A stretch of DNA of 64,000 bases from Inquilinus sp052113205 (GTDB lineage: Bacteria; Pseudomonadota; Alphaproteobacteria; DSM-16000; Inquilinaceae): contig NZ_JBFRCU010000032.1 of NCBI RefSeq assembly GCF_052113205.1, positions 4,121 through 68,120 of the forward strand, in the 5' to 3' direction. The notes below the pieces were generated by a model. It was not told the origin of the DNA. It worked only from the letters and a program-made list of their open reading frames with translations, and ran no database searches. Positions 8,741 to 16,807 of the stretch are shown piece after piece. Numbering within the stretch: the stretch's first letter is position 1; each line of letters begins with the position of its first letter. A program made the position numbers and the translations under genes.

Positions 8741-8750
8741 GGATTTAGCA
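8741..8750 (-). promoter_or_regulatory. Candidate extended -10 of the RTX paralog 2 promoter
   Basis: Minus strand TGCTAAATCC, identical to the string at 5234-5243 before paralog 1 and at the same distance from the first CTGGACCTAAC copy. It implies a 5' leader of about 95 nt. No convincing -35 is seen. Confidence 0.45.
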
Positions 8751-8771
8751 GATTTCCCGCATACCCGGTTA

Positions 8772-8846
8772 GGTCCAGATTCGACAGACCATGGGTCCAG
8801 ATGCGGTTCCGATGAGTCCAGATGGCCCCTGTCGATGAGTCCAGAT
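8772..8846. promoter_or_regulatory. Array of four direct repeats (core ATCTGGACY) between RTX paralog 2 and the MocR gene
   Basis: Copies on the plus strand are GGTCCAGAT at 8772-8780 and 8794-8802 and AGTCCAGAT at 8815-8823 and 8838-8846, spaced 22, 21 and 23 bp. The RTX-proximal copy again extends to CTGGACCTAAC on the minus strand. The array sits in the 264-bp divergent space between the RTX gene and the MocR regulator at 8907, so one protein bound here could activate RTX transcription and control its own gene. The intervening sequence differs from that of the 5265-5340 array while the core is kept in all eight copies. Confidence 0.7.
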
Positions 8847-8906
8847 TGCGCCAGGGGATAAAATACGATCTTATTCAATCCAGGGTTGGTGGTGCAGGAG
8901 AGGCCT

Positions 8907-10418
8907 GTGGCGGCCGACGATATTCTGTGGCGGCAATTGCTGACGCTGTCGCGCCGGCCCGATTTGACGCTGCAGGCTCAGCTGCGCGGCGCCATCGCCC
9001 AGGCGGTGCTGGACCGGCGGCTGCCGCCGGGTGCCGAGCTGCCCTCGTCACGCCGGCTGTCCGAGATCCTCGGGATCAGCCGCAACACCGTGATCCAGGC
9101 CTATGACCAGCTGACCCAGGAAGGCTTCATCTCGGCGCGCAGCCGGTCCAAGCACATCGTCGATCCGGCGGCGCTGGTGAATGCCGCGCGGGCGGCCGGG
9201 GTGCGGACCGATGCGCCGATTCGCCGGCCGGACTGGACCGCGCGGCTGACCAGCCGCCCGTCCCGCACCCGGCATGTGATGAAGCCGGTCGACTGGTACA
9301 ATTACCGCTTCCCCTTCGTCTACGGCCAGCCAGACCCGACCCTGTTCCCGATCGCGGAGTGGCGCGAGGTGGTGCAGCTGTCGCTGCGCTCGGTCGCCAT
9401 CCGCGACTGGGCCGGCGACCGCGTCGACGCCGACGACCCGCTGCTGATCGAGCAGTTGCAGAAGCGGATCCTGCCGCGCCGCGGCATCTGGGTGTCGCCG
9501 GAGCAGATCCTGGTCACGATCGGGGCGCAGCAAGCGCTGTACCTCGCCGCATCGCTGCTGCTGAAGCCGGAGCGGACGGTCGGGATCGAGCAGCCGGGCT
9601 ATCCCGACATCCGCAACCTGTGCCGGCAGTTCGGCGCCCGCACCCTGCCGCTGGCGATGGACCATCACGGGCTGCGGCCGACCGGCAGCCTGGCCGAATG
9701 CGACATGCTGTTCGTGCAGCCGAGCCACCAGAACCCGACCACGGTGACCATGCCGCTGGCGCGGCGGCAGGAGCTGCTGCAGGCCGCGTCGGTGCACGAC
9801 CTGGTGATCGTCGAGGATGACTACGACAGCGAGCTAACCTTCGTCGGCGAGGCCACCCCGGCGCTCAAGGCGCTCGATCGCGACGACCGGGTTATCTATG
9901 TCGGCAGCGTGTCGAAGACCCTGGCCCCGGGGCTGCGGCTGGGCTACGTGGTCGGGGCGCCGGAGTTCATCGCCGAGGCGCGGGCGATGCGGCGGCTGAC
10001 GTCGCGGCACCCGCCGGCCAACAACCAGCGCGCGGTGGCGCTGTTCCTGCAGCTGGGCCATCACGACTCCGCGATCAAGCGGCTGATCGCCGCCTATCGC
10101 GAGCGCGCCGACGCGATCGGCGAAGGCCTGCGCAGCCATCTGCCGGAGTTCGAGTTCCGGCCGCCGGCCGGCGGCTCCGCGCTGTGGGCCGAGGGGCCGG
10201 CCGACGTGTCGATGACCGCGGTCGCCGCCGCCGGGGCGCCGCAGGGGCTGTTGCTGGACCCCGGGGCGGTGTTCTTCGACCACCCGCTGCCGCCGGAGAA
10301 TTTCCTGCGCTTCGGCTATTCCTCGATCCCGGTCGACCGCATCGACCCCGGCATCCAGCTGCTGGCCAGGCTAGTCCGCGCCGAACGCCACGGCGCCCTG
10401 CAGGCCGGGGTGGGGTGA
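8907..10418 (+). CDS. MocR/GntR-family regulator with aminotransferase-like effector domain
   Basis: 503 aa. The N-terminal 75 residues are a GntR winged helix (LSSRRLSEILGISRNTV type: PSSRRLSEILGISRNTVIQA). It is followed by a class I aminotransferase fold with the PLP-binding lysine at residue 337 in SVSKTLAPGLRLGY and the EDDYDSE block. MocR proteins (PdxR, TauR, GabR) sense PLP adducts and bind direct repeats. GTG at 8907 is chosen because AGGAG lies 6 nt upstream; a TTG at 8886 and GTGs at 8889 and 8892 would also be in frame. The ATCTGGACY array ends 60 bp upstream. The effector is unknown; no taurine, GABA or pyridoxal biosynthesis gene is next to it, so the RTX genes are the likeliest targets. 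Confidence 0.88.
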   Translation: MAADDILWRQLLTLSRRPDLTLQAQLRGAIAQAVLDRRLPPGAELPSSRRLSEILGISRNTVIQAYDQLTQEGFISARSRSKHIVDPAALVNAARAAGVRTDAPIRRPDWTARLTSRPSRTRHVMKPVDWYNYRFPFVYGQPDPTLFPIAEWREVVQLSLRSVAIRDWAGDRVDADDPLLIEQLQKRILPRRGIWVSPEQILVTIGAQQALYLAASLLLKPERTVGIEQPGYPDIRNLCRQFGARTLPLAMDHHGLRPTGSLAECDMLFVQPSHQNPTTVTMPLARRQELLQAASVHDLVIVEDDYDSELTFVGEATPALKALDRDDRVIYVGSVSKTLAPGLRLGYVVGAPEFIAEARAMRRLTSRHPPANNQRAVALFLQLGHHDSAIKRLIAAYRERADAIGEGLRSHLPEFEFRPPAGGSALWAEGPADVSMTAVAAAGAPQGLLLDPGAVFFDHPLPPENFLRFGYSSIPVDRIDPGIQLLARLVRAERHGALQAGVG

Positions 10419-10746
10419 CACCGGCGGTGGAAGGTGGCCTCTCCCGTTTGCCAGACCTTTTCAGAATCCAGCCATCCGACTCGACCTATGCCTTTAATCC
10501 TCCCCCTCCCCTTTGCGGGAGGGGGCTGAGGGAGGGGTCCGCGCGCGTCCGCGCGCATGGGCAGTGAACAGAGATCGCCATCCGTGCCGATCCTCCGACG
10601 ATCCAGGCCGGGTCGAGCCGAGAGCCCCCTCCCTCTACCCCCTCCCGCAAGGGGAGGGGGAGAGTGGAAAGCGTGCGTCGGTTCAGATGATCGAATTCTG
10701 AAAAGGTCTCGCAAGCGATGACGATGCAACCGGCATGCGATTCCGC
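10419..10746. repeat. Gene-free stretch holding a second composite palindromic repeat
   Basis: CCAGACCTTTTCAGAATCC (from about 10450) and ATTCTGAAAAGGTCTCGC (about 10689-10706) are inverted ends of a roughly 255-bp unit. Inside are a CCCCTCCCCTTTGCGGGAGG hairpin (about 10502-10525), a GCGCGCGTCCGCGCGC box (about 10540-10556) and a second CCCCCTCCC/GGGAGGGGG hairpin (about 10625-10665). The order of parts is as at 6120-6337. No open frame or RNA gene is seen. Confidence 0.65.
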
Positions 10747-10775
10747 TTGACTGCATGTTCCCTTTTTGTTCTAAT
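10747..10775 (+). promoter_or_regulatory. Sigma-70-like promoter placing +1 at the ATG of the next gene
   Basis: TTGACT (10747-10752), 17-bp spacer, TCTAAT (10770-10775). Each hexamer matches the consensus at 5 of 6 positions. The usual start point, about 7 nt after the -10, falls on the A of the ATG at 10782, which suggests a leaderless transcript. Confidence 0.6.
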
Positions 10776-10781
10776 CAGGAC

Positions 10782-11726
10782 ATGATCGATGCCTCCTCAG
10801 CCGGGACTCCCTCCGCCGCCTCGCCGTCCACGGACGAGCGGGAGGCCGAGGTGCTGTCCGGGCTGACGAAGCTCGCTCTGGAGATGGCCCGGACCTTTCA
10901 GGATCGAGGCCTCGCCGCCCTCGCGGCCGGCGATCTCGACCGCGCCGGCAAGGCCGAGGCCCGTTTCAGCACCCTCTTCCTCGCCATCCGCCGCGCCGTC
11001 GCGCTCACGCTGCGCCGCTGGCGGGAGGACGCCGCGGCATGGCCGGGCGCGGTCGAGGCCGACACCGCGATGCTATCCGAGCTGATGGAGCTCGCGGAGG
11101 CGCTGGCCCGCGGCTTTCACGCCCAAGCCCTCGCCGCCCTTGCGGCCGGCGATCTCGACCGCGCCGGGGATGCGGAGACCCGCTTCAGCAGCCTGTTCCT
11201 CGGCATCCGCCGCGCCATCGCGCTCAAGGCCAGGTTGCGGCAGCAGCGGGAGCAGGCACGGCGCGACGCCGAGATCCGGCGGAAGGCCCGGCAGGACGAG
11301 AAGGACGACCGACGCCAGGCCGTCGCCCAGGGCGTCGCCGCCGCCATCGCCGCGGTTCCCGACGCCGACGCCCAGGAGCGGCTGACCGCCGAGCTCCGGG
11401 AAAAGCTGACCGAGGACGAGCGCATCGATGTCGACCTCGCCGACACCGCCTTGCCGATCGAGGCCCTGATCGCCAGCCTGTGCCGGGCCCTCGGCCTCCC
11501 GCCCCTCGGCACTCCTCCGGCCGGCGGCCCCGCCGCGGCGAAAGCCGGGGCCGATGGTGCGGGCGCCGGCCCGAAGGGCGAGCGCCGGATGCACAGCCTC
11601 GCCACCGGCGGGTCTTCAACCAGAACCGGCAGCCTGTCCCGGCACCGCCTGGGGATAACCGGCCGGCCGCCGGCACCGGACCGACAGCCGCGCCCGAACC
11701 TGCTCCGCCCCCGCGGTCCGCCCTGA
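10782..11726 (+). CDS. Uncharacterised helical protein with an internal 58-residue duplication (family A, long member)
   Basis: 314 aa from ATG 10782, or 323 from ATG 10755, which lies inside the promoter spacer. The family is not recognised. Two tandem copies of a helical unit are plain: ALAAGDLDRAGKAEARFSTL with FLAIRRAVAL, then ALAAGDLDRAGDAETRFSSL with FLGIRRAIAL. A highly charged coiled-coil-like helix follows (about residues 150-190), then a block similar to the protein at 5440-6069 (ending LIASLCRALGLPPL), and finally a low-complexity Pro/Arg/Gly tail that may be disordered or a readthrough extension. There is no export signal. The preceding strong promoter and probable leaderless start support its being expressed. 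Confidence 0.6.
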   Translation: MIDASSAGTPSAASPSTDEREAEVLSGLTKLALEMARTFQDRGLAALAAGDLDRAGKAEARFSTLFLAIRRAVALTLRRWREDAAAWPGAVEADTAMLSELMELAEALARGFHAQALAALAAGDLDRAGDAETRFSSLFLGIRRAIALKARLRQQREQARRDAEIRRKARQDEKDDRRQAVAQGVAAAIAAVPDADAQERLTAELREKLTEDERIDVDLADTALPIEALIASLCRALGLPPLGTPPAGGPAAAKAGADGAGAGPKGERRMHSLATGGSSTRTGSLSRHRLGITGRPPAPDRQPRPNLLRPRGPP

Positions 11727-12054
11727 TCGGCCGACGCCCGCCGAACGCCGCCGCCAGGACAACGAGTGCAACACTGGTGGCCCTCTGCAGATGCTCGCCC
11801 ACATTCACCGGCACGGCCGACCGGAAGACCGGTCGCCGTGGCCGGAGGCATGCGCGCGGTGTTCTCCGCGTGCGGATCGCAATGCCTTGACCTGAAAGAG
11901 ATTCCCGCTTCCGCGGGAATGACGACGAGGGGAACGGTTGCTGTTCTGAAAAGGTCTCGCAAGGGAGACCTTTCACAATAGCCGCGCCTACTCTTGTTAG
12001 TCCCCCCTCCCCTTGCGGGAGGGGGGACTTATTGAGTTTCGGAGAGTGTCTCAG
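11727..12054. repeat. Gene-free stretch with three palindromic elements, probable bidirectional terminator
   Basis: From left to right it holds ATTCCCGCTTCCGCGGGAAT (about 11907), the end motif TTCTGAAAAGGTCTCGCAAG (11943) folding with the following GGAGACC, and a perfect 13-bp hairpin. The hairpin arms are AGTCCCCCCTCCC at 11999-12011 and its complement at 12017-12029, around a 5-nt loop. The stretch separates convergent genes. The hairpin arms are strong but lack a U-run, so a terminator role is inference. Confidence 0.6.
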
Positions 12055-12987
12055 CTAAGCCGTGAACAGCTCCGGCATCATCGACCGCGCCATCGGGCGG
12101 AGGCGATCCGCCTCGGCTTCGTCGATCCAGCGATAGGGGCGGCGCAGCCGGGTGCCGACTGGCCCCCAGCCGCCGATCGCGGCCAGGAGCTTGTCGAGCG
12201 CGGCATTCGAGTAGCCATGCAGGTTGCGGAACGGCACGACGTGTTCGTCCATGAAGCGACAGATCCGGCGTTCAAGCTCGAGCGCTGCATCCAGATCGCT
12301 CGCCATCCGGTCGGTCCAGGCCTGGGCCCCCGCCGGGCTGAGGCAGGCGACGTTGGAGAAGGCGCCGGCGGCAACGCCGTGCCTCGTGCCGGTGGCGAGA
12401 TGGTGGCCCGGGACGAACAGCGCGGTACCGGACAGGCACTGCTTCGCCGCCGCGTACCAGGCGTCGTCGCCATCCGCCAGCTTGATGCCGGCCACCGCCG
12501 GCACGGCCCGGACCAGCCGGCCGAGCTCGTCCGGCGCCAGAACCCGCTTGGCGTGCGGCGGGTTGTAGAGGATCAGCGGCACCCCGCGGGCCACCTCGGC
12601 CATCAGCTCGAGGAAGTCCAGCGCCTCCGGCTCGGTCACCGGCCACCAGTCCGGCAGCACCACCTGGATCGCCGCCGGGCCGAGGTCCCGTGCCAGCGTC
12701 ACCCGCTCCCGCGCCAGGCTCGGGTCCGGCTGGCAGGCGCCGATCACGAATTGCATGCCGGCGGCCCGGCACTTCTCGGCCAGCAGCGCCTGGATCGCCG
12801 CGTATTCCGCCTCGGTCTGGTTGTGCAGCTCCCCCGCCGTGCCGTTGGAATAGATGCCGTCGACCTGCGCCGCGACCAGCAGGTCGATCTCCTCGGCCAG
12901 CCGTCCGAAATCGATGCTCTCATCCGCCGCGATCGGCAGCAGCAGCGTCGCCCAGTTGCCGCGCAACACGGCGTTCCGCCCGGTCAT
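12055..12987 (-). CDS. DapA/NanA-family aldolase or dehydratase (second copy in operon)
   Basis: 310 aa TIM barrel of the dihydrodipicolinate synthase/N-acetylneuraminate lyase family. Visible are NGTAGE (the GTTGE-type substrate loop), YNPP with the catalytic Tyr, and the Schiff-base Lys in AGIKLADGD. Members use pyruvate, or dehydrate and decarboxylate sugar acids; the exact substrate cannot be read from sequence. It is the last gene of the minus-strand operon and overlaps the upstream ATPase stop by ATGA (12984-12987). Being in a transport operon rather than with lysine genes, it is expected to be catabolic. The second family member at 14980 is clearly different in sequence, so the two probably catalyse different steps. 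Confidence 0.85.
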   Translation of the reverse strand: MTGRNAVLRGNWATLLLPIAADESIDFGRLAEEIDLLVAAQVDGIYSNGTAGELHNQTEAEYAAIQALLAEKCRAAGMQFVIGACQPDPSLARERVTLARDLGPAAIQVVLPDWWPVTEPEALDFLELMAEVARGVPLILYNPPHAKRVLAPDELGRLVRAVPAVAGIKLADGDDAWYAAAKQCLSGTALFVPGHHLATGTRHGVAAGAFSNVACLSPAGAQAWTDRMASDLDAALELERRICRFMDEHVVPFRNLHGYSNAALDKLLAAIGGWGPVGTRLRRPYRWIDEAEADRLRPMARSMMPELFTA

Positions 12988-13952
12988 CGGCTGACATCCT
13001 GGCGGATGCAGGCCTTGAAGTGGCCGGGCTCGACCTCCTCCAGCACCGGCACCTCGCGGGCGCAGGCTTCGACCGCGTGCGGGCAGCGGGTGCGGAAGAC
13101 GCAGCCGGAGGGCGGGTTGGCCGGGCTGGGGATGTCGCCCTTCAGGATCTGGCGCTGGCGCGGGCGGTCGGGGTCCGGGTCGGGGATCGCCGACAGCAGC
13201 GCCCGGGTGTAGGGATGCTTCGGCGCGGCGTAGAGCCGGTCGCTCGGCGCGATCTCCATGATCCGGCCGAGATACAGCACGATCACCCGGTCGCAGATGT
13301 ACTCCACCACCGCGAGATCGTGCGAGATGAACAGCATGGTCAGGCCGAGGCGCAGCTGCAGGTCGCGCAGCAGGTTGACGATCTGCGCCTGCACCGAGAC
13401 GTCGAGCGCAGAGACCGGCTCGTCCGCGACCAGGAACTCCGGCTCCAGCACCAGGGCGCGGGCGATGCCGATGCGCTGGCGCTGGCCGCCGGAGAACTCA
13501 TGGGCGTAGCGCTCGACCGCGTCGGCCGGCAGCTCCACCGCCTCCAGCGCCGCCCGCGCCTTGGCCAGCCGCTCGCGGCCGGTGCCGATGCCCTGGATCG
13601 CCAGGCCCTCGGTCAGGATCTCGCCGATCGTCATGCGCGGCGACAGGCTGGCGAAGGGGTCCTGGAAGATGTACTGCATCCGCCGCCGCTGCCGCCGCAG
13701 CGCGGCGCCGGACAGCTTGGTCAGGTCCTGGCCGTCGAACACGACCTCGCCGGCCGTCGGCTCGATCAGCCGCAGCACCGACCGGCCGATCGTGGTCTTG
13801 CCCGAGCCGGATTCGCCGACCAGCCCGACCACCTCGCCGCGGCCGACCTCGAAATGGATGTCGTCGAGCGCGCGCACCACCGGGCCGCGGCCGAAGGTGC
13901 CGGGGCCGAAATGCTTGGCCAGGCCGCGCACGGCGAGAAGCGGATCGGCCAT
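12984..13952 (-). CDS. Peptide/nickel-type ABC transporter ATP-binding protein (DppF-like)
   Basis: 322 aa. Walker A is GESGSGKTT, the signature is FSGGQRQRIGIARAL, Walker B is FLVADEP with the following SALD, and the switch His is in FISHDLAVVEY. The C-terminal extension with RCPHAVEAC is typical of Opp/Dpp ATPases (oligopeptide-transport C-terminal domain). The start at ATG 13952 lies 2 bp after the stop of the partner ATPase; longer in-frame readings into that gene are not real. It pairs with 13955-14971 and the permeases at 15922-17788 to power uptake of the ligand bound by 17906-19483. Confidence 0.9.
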   Translation of the reverse strand: MADPLLAVRGLAKHFGPGTFGRGPVVRALDDIHFEVGRGEVVGLVGESGSGKTTIGRSVLRLIEPTAGEVVFDGQDLTKLSGAALRRQRRRMQYIFQDPFASLSPRMTIGEILTEGLAIQGIGTGRERLAKARAALEAVELPADAVERYAHEFSGGQRQRIGIARALVLEPEFLVADEPVSALDVSVQAQIVNLLRDLQLRLGLTMLFISHDLAVVEYICDRVIVLYLGRIMEIAPSDRLYAAPKHPYTRALLSAIPDPDPDRPRQRQILKGDIPSPANPPSGCVFRTRCPHAVEACAREVPVLEEVEPGHFKACIRQDVSR

Positions 13953-13954
13953 GG

Positions 13955-14971
13955 TCAGAGCTCCTGCCAGCGGATGCAGCGGCTGGTGTGGCCGGGGCCG
14001 ACCTCGGCCGGCGCCGGCACCGCGGCGCGGCAGGCCTCGATCACATGCGGGCAGCGCGTGGCGAAGGCGCAGCCGGGCGGCATGGCGGCCAGGCTGGGCA
14101 CCGTGCCGGGGATGGTGGCCAGCTTCTCGCCCGCCGCCTTCAGCCGCGTCGCCTCGCCCAGCTTCGGCACCGAGGCCAGCAGGCCGATGGTGTAGGGGTG
14201 GCGCGGGTGGCGGAACACCTCGCGCACCGGCCCGGTCTCGACGATCCGGCCGGCATACATCACCGCGACGCGATGGGCGATCTCGGCGACCACGCCGAGA
14301 TTGTGGGTCACGAACAGCACCCCCATGCCGCGCTGGTCCTGCAGCCGGCGCAGCAGGTCGAGGATCTGCGCCTGGATGGTGACGTCGAGCGCGGTGGTCG
14401 GCTCGTCGGCCAGCAGCAGCGTCGGGTCGCAGGCCAGCGCCATGGCGATGGTGGCACGCTGGCGCATGCCGCCCGACAGCTCGTGCGGATACTGCGCCGC
14501 CCGCCGCTTCGGGTCGGGGATGCCGACGCTGTCGAGCAGGTCGACCGCAGCGGCCCAGGCTGACCGGCGGTTGCGGCCGAGATGGATGCGGACCGGCTCC
14601 GCGATCTGGTCGCCTATGGTGTAGACCGGGTTCAGGCTGGTCATCGGCTCCTGGAACACCATGCCGATGTCGTTGCCCCGGATCCGCCGCCGCGCCTCCC
14701 CGTCCAGCGTCGCCAGGTCCCGATCCCGCCCGTCCTTGCCACGGAACCGGATCGACCCCGCGGCCACGCGCCCGGCCTTGGCCGGCAGCAGTCCCATGAT
14801 GGAGAGGCTCGTCACCGACTTGCCGGAGCCGGACTCGCCGACCAGCGCAACGGTCTCCGCCGCGCCGATGGCGAGGTCGAGATCCGCGACCGCGGTCACC
14901 TCGCGCCCGCGGATGCGGAACACCGTCCGCAGCCCGTGGACGTCGAGGATGGGGTGCTGAGCCTCTGCCAT
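13955..14971 (-). CDS. Peptide/nickel-type ABC transporter ATP-binding protein (DppD-like)
   Basis: 338 aa. Walker A GESGSGKS, signature LSGGMRQRATIAMAL, Walker B LLLADEP with TTALD, switch HNLGVVAE. The C-terminal CPHVIEAC cysteines are typical of this subfamily. The start ATG at 14971 is 8 bp downstream of the aldolase stop. It forms the heterodimeric motor of the importer together with 12984-13952. The SGGMRQR signature is the usual variant for the D-type subunit. Confidence 0.9.
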   Translation of the reverse strand: MAEAQHPILDVHGLRTVFRIRGREVTAVADLDLAIGAAETVALVGESGSGKSVTSLSIMGLLPAKAGRVAAGSIRFRGKDGRDRDLATLDGEARRRIRGNDIGMVFQEPMTSLNPVYTIGDQIAEPVRIHLGRNRRSAWAAAVDLLDSVGIPDPKRRAAQYPHELSGGMRQRATIAMALACDPTLLLADEPTTALDVTIQAQILDLLRRLQDQRGMGVLFVTHNLGVVAEIAHRVAVMYAGRIVETGPVREVFRHPRHPYTIGLLASVPKLGEATRLKAAGEKLATIPGTVPSLAAMPPGCAFATRCPHVIEACRAAVPAPAEVGPGHTSRCIRWQEL

Positions 14972-14979
14972 CAGGGTCC

Positions 14980-15906
14980 TCAGGCCAAGAGGCCGGTCGC
15001 CTGCAGGATGGCCTCGACCTTCGCGGCCTCGGCATCGTTCAGCGCCCGCTGCGGCCGGGCCATGACGTTGGTGTCGATGATGCCGAGGCGGCGCATCGCG
15101 GTCTTGAAGCCGCCGACGCCGGCCGACCCGGCGCTGGTGCGCGGCAAGCTGACCCAGACGATCTCGAACAGGCGGCACAGCCGCTCCTGCTCCACCCGCG
15201 CCGCCGCCCAATCGCCCTTGCGGCACAGGTCGTAGAGGCGGACATAGCCGTGCGGGTCGACATTGGCGAGGCCGGGCACGATGCCGTGGGCGCCGGCGGC
15301 CAAGGCGGAGTCGCAGACGATCTCCGACCCCGTCATCATCGCGATCTCCGGCCGGTCGGCCAGGTCCAGCAGGGCGAAGCGGAAATTGCCGTCGTCGCCG
15401 CTCGAATCCTTCAGCCCGGCGATGGTGCCCTCGCGGGCCAGCGTCACCACGCCGGCACGGTCCAGCTTGACATGGACACAGACCGGGATGTCGTAGGCGA
15501 TCACCGGGACGTCGATGGCCTCGCGGATGTAGCGGAAATGGTCGACCACCTCCGGCGCGCTGGTGCGGGCATAGAACGGCGCCGTCACCACCACGGCATC
15601 GACGCCGATCGACTGCGCCACCTTGGCGTGGCCGATGACGCGGTCGGTGGTCGGGTCGATCACCCCGGCCAGCACCGGCACGCGGCCGTTCGCGACCTTG
15701 ACCGCGTGCTCCAGGATCTTCCGGCGCGTCGCCTCATCATGGAACACCACCTCGCTGGTGGAGCCGAGCACGAACAGCCCGTGCACGCCGCCGCCGATCA
15801 GATGCTCGAGCACGCGGGTGAAGGAGGGGTAGTCGACCTGGAAATCCGCGGTCAGCGGGGTGACGACGGGCGGGACGACGCCCTGGAAGGCTGGGGCTGA
15901 GGCCAT
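14980..15906 (-). CDS. DapA/NanA-family aldolase or dehydratase (first copy in operon)
   Basis: 308 aa TIM barrel. GSTSE replaces the canonical GTTGE loop, YDIP carries the catalytic Tyr, and the Schiff-base Lys is in AGLKDSSGD. It lies between the permease and ATPase genes of the same operon (15 bp after the permease stop, 8 bp before the ATPase start), so it should be co-expressed with uptake. Family members near such transporters act on 2-keto-3-deoxy sugar acids, 4-hydroxy-2-oxoglutarate or sialic acids. The divergent Gfo/Idh/MocA oxidoreductases fit a sugar-acid or cyclitol-type substrate, but this is inference. Confidence 0.85.
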   Translation of the reverse strand: MASAPAFQGVVPPVVTPLTADFQVDYPSFTRVLEHLIGGGVHGLFVLGSTSEVVFHDEATRRKILEHAVKVANGRVPVLAGVIDPTTDRVIGHAKVAQSIGVDAVVVTAPFYARTSAPEVVDHFRYIREAIDVPVIAYDIPVCVHVKLDRAGVVTLAREGTIAGLKDSSGDDGNFRFALLDLADRPEIAMMTGSEIVCDSALAAGAHGIVPGLANVDPHGYVRLYDLCRKGDWAAARVEQERLCRLFEIVWVSLPRTSAGSAGVGGFKTAMRRLGIIDTNVMARPQRALNDAEAAKVEAILQATGLLA

Positions 15907-15921
15907 GACGGGTCTTTTCGG

Positions 15922-16806
15922 TCAGTTGAGTTCGGAACGGGGGTCGAAGGCGTCGCGCAGTCCGTCGCCGACGAAGTTGATGGCCAGCACGGTGATCACC
16001 AGGGCGGCGCCCGGGAACAGCCATTGCCAGGGGTACTGCTCCAGCACCACGGTGCTGCGGGCGGCGTTCAGCATGTTGCCCCAGCTCGCCTCCGGCGGCG
16101 GCACGCCGAGGCCGAGGAAGGACAGGCCGGCCTCGAGCAGGATGGCGGCGGCGATCTGCAGCGTGGCGTAGACCACCAGGATGTCGATCGAGTTCGGCAG
16201 GCCGTGCCGCCACAGCAGATGGCCGAGGCCGGCGCCCATGCCGCGCGACGCCACCACGAAGTCGCGCTCGCGCAGCTCCATCAACCGGGCCCGCACCATG
16301 CGCGCCAGCACCGGCCAGGACAGCAGCGAGATGACGATGATGGTCGGCACGATGCCGGCGCCGGTGATCGAGGCCAGCACCAGCAGCGAGATCACCGGCG
16401 GCAGGGTCATGGCGAGGTCGACGAAGCGCATGATCGCGGCATCGGTGAAGCGCCCGGCCATGGCCGAGATCGAGCCGACCAGGAAGCCGATCACCACCGA
16501 GATCGCGACCGAGACCACCGCCACCAGCAGCGAGATGCGCCCACCCTGCAGCACCCGGACCAGGATGTCGCGGCCGACGCCGTCGGTGCCGAGCCAATGG
16601 GCCGCGCTGGGACCCTTGTTGAGGGCCAGGAGGTCGATCTCGTTCGGCTTGTGGCCGAGGATCAGCGGGTAGGCGACGATCAGGACCAGCATCGGCACCA
16701 GGATGGCGATGCCGGCCAGCGCGGCGCCGTTGGCGGCGAAGCGGCGGAAGGCGCGGGCCAGCGGGCCGTTGCCGCCGCGGGAGCGCGAGGTTTCCACCAC
16801 TGCCAT
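15922..16806 (-). CDS. ABC transporter permease (DppC-like)
   Basis: 294 aa from ATG 16806, placed 1 bp after the stop of the DppB-like gene; a start 12 codons upstream would overlap that gene. Six hydrophobic segments are visible, with the N-terminal soluble stretch ending LGTDGVGRDILVRVL (typical of DppC/OppC) and the EAA-type cytoplasmic loop near MGAGLGHLLWRHGLPN that contacts the ATPase. LSFLGLGVPPPEASWG is a subfamily hallmark. Forms the membrane channel with 16808-17788. Confidence 0.9.
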   Translation of the reverse strand: MAVVETSRSRGGNGPLARAFRRFAANGAALAGIAILVPMLVLIVAYPLILGHKPNEIDLLALNKGPSAAHWLGTDGVGRDILVRVLQGGRISLLVAVVSVAISVVIGFLVGSISAMAGRFTDAAIMRFVDLAMTLPPVISLLVLASITGAGIVPTIIVISLLSWPVLARMVRARLMELRERDFVVASRGMGAGLGHLLWRHGLPNSIDILVVYATLQIAAAILLEAGLSFLGLGVPPPEASWGNMLNAARSTVVLEQYPWQWLFPGAALVITVLAINFVGDGLRDAFDPRSELN

Positions 16807-16807
16807 C

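Noticed and set aside
12984..15226. Longer ABC ATPase readings starting upstream of ATG 13952 and 14971
   Set aside because: The extra sequence is out-of-frame reading of the upstream genes with no ABC similarity; the chosen starts give normal family lengths.
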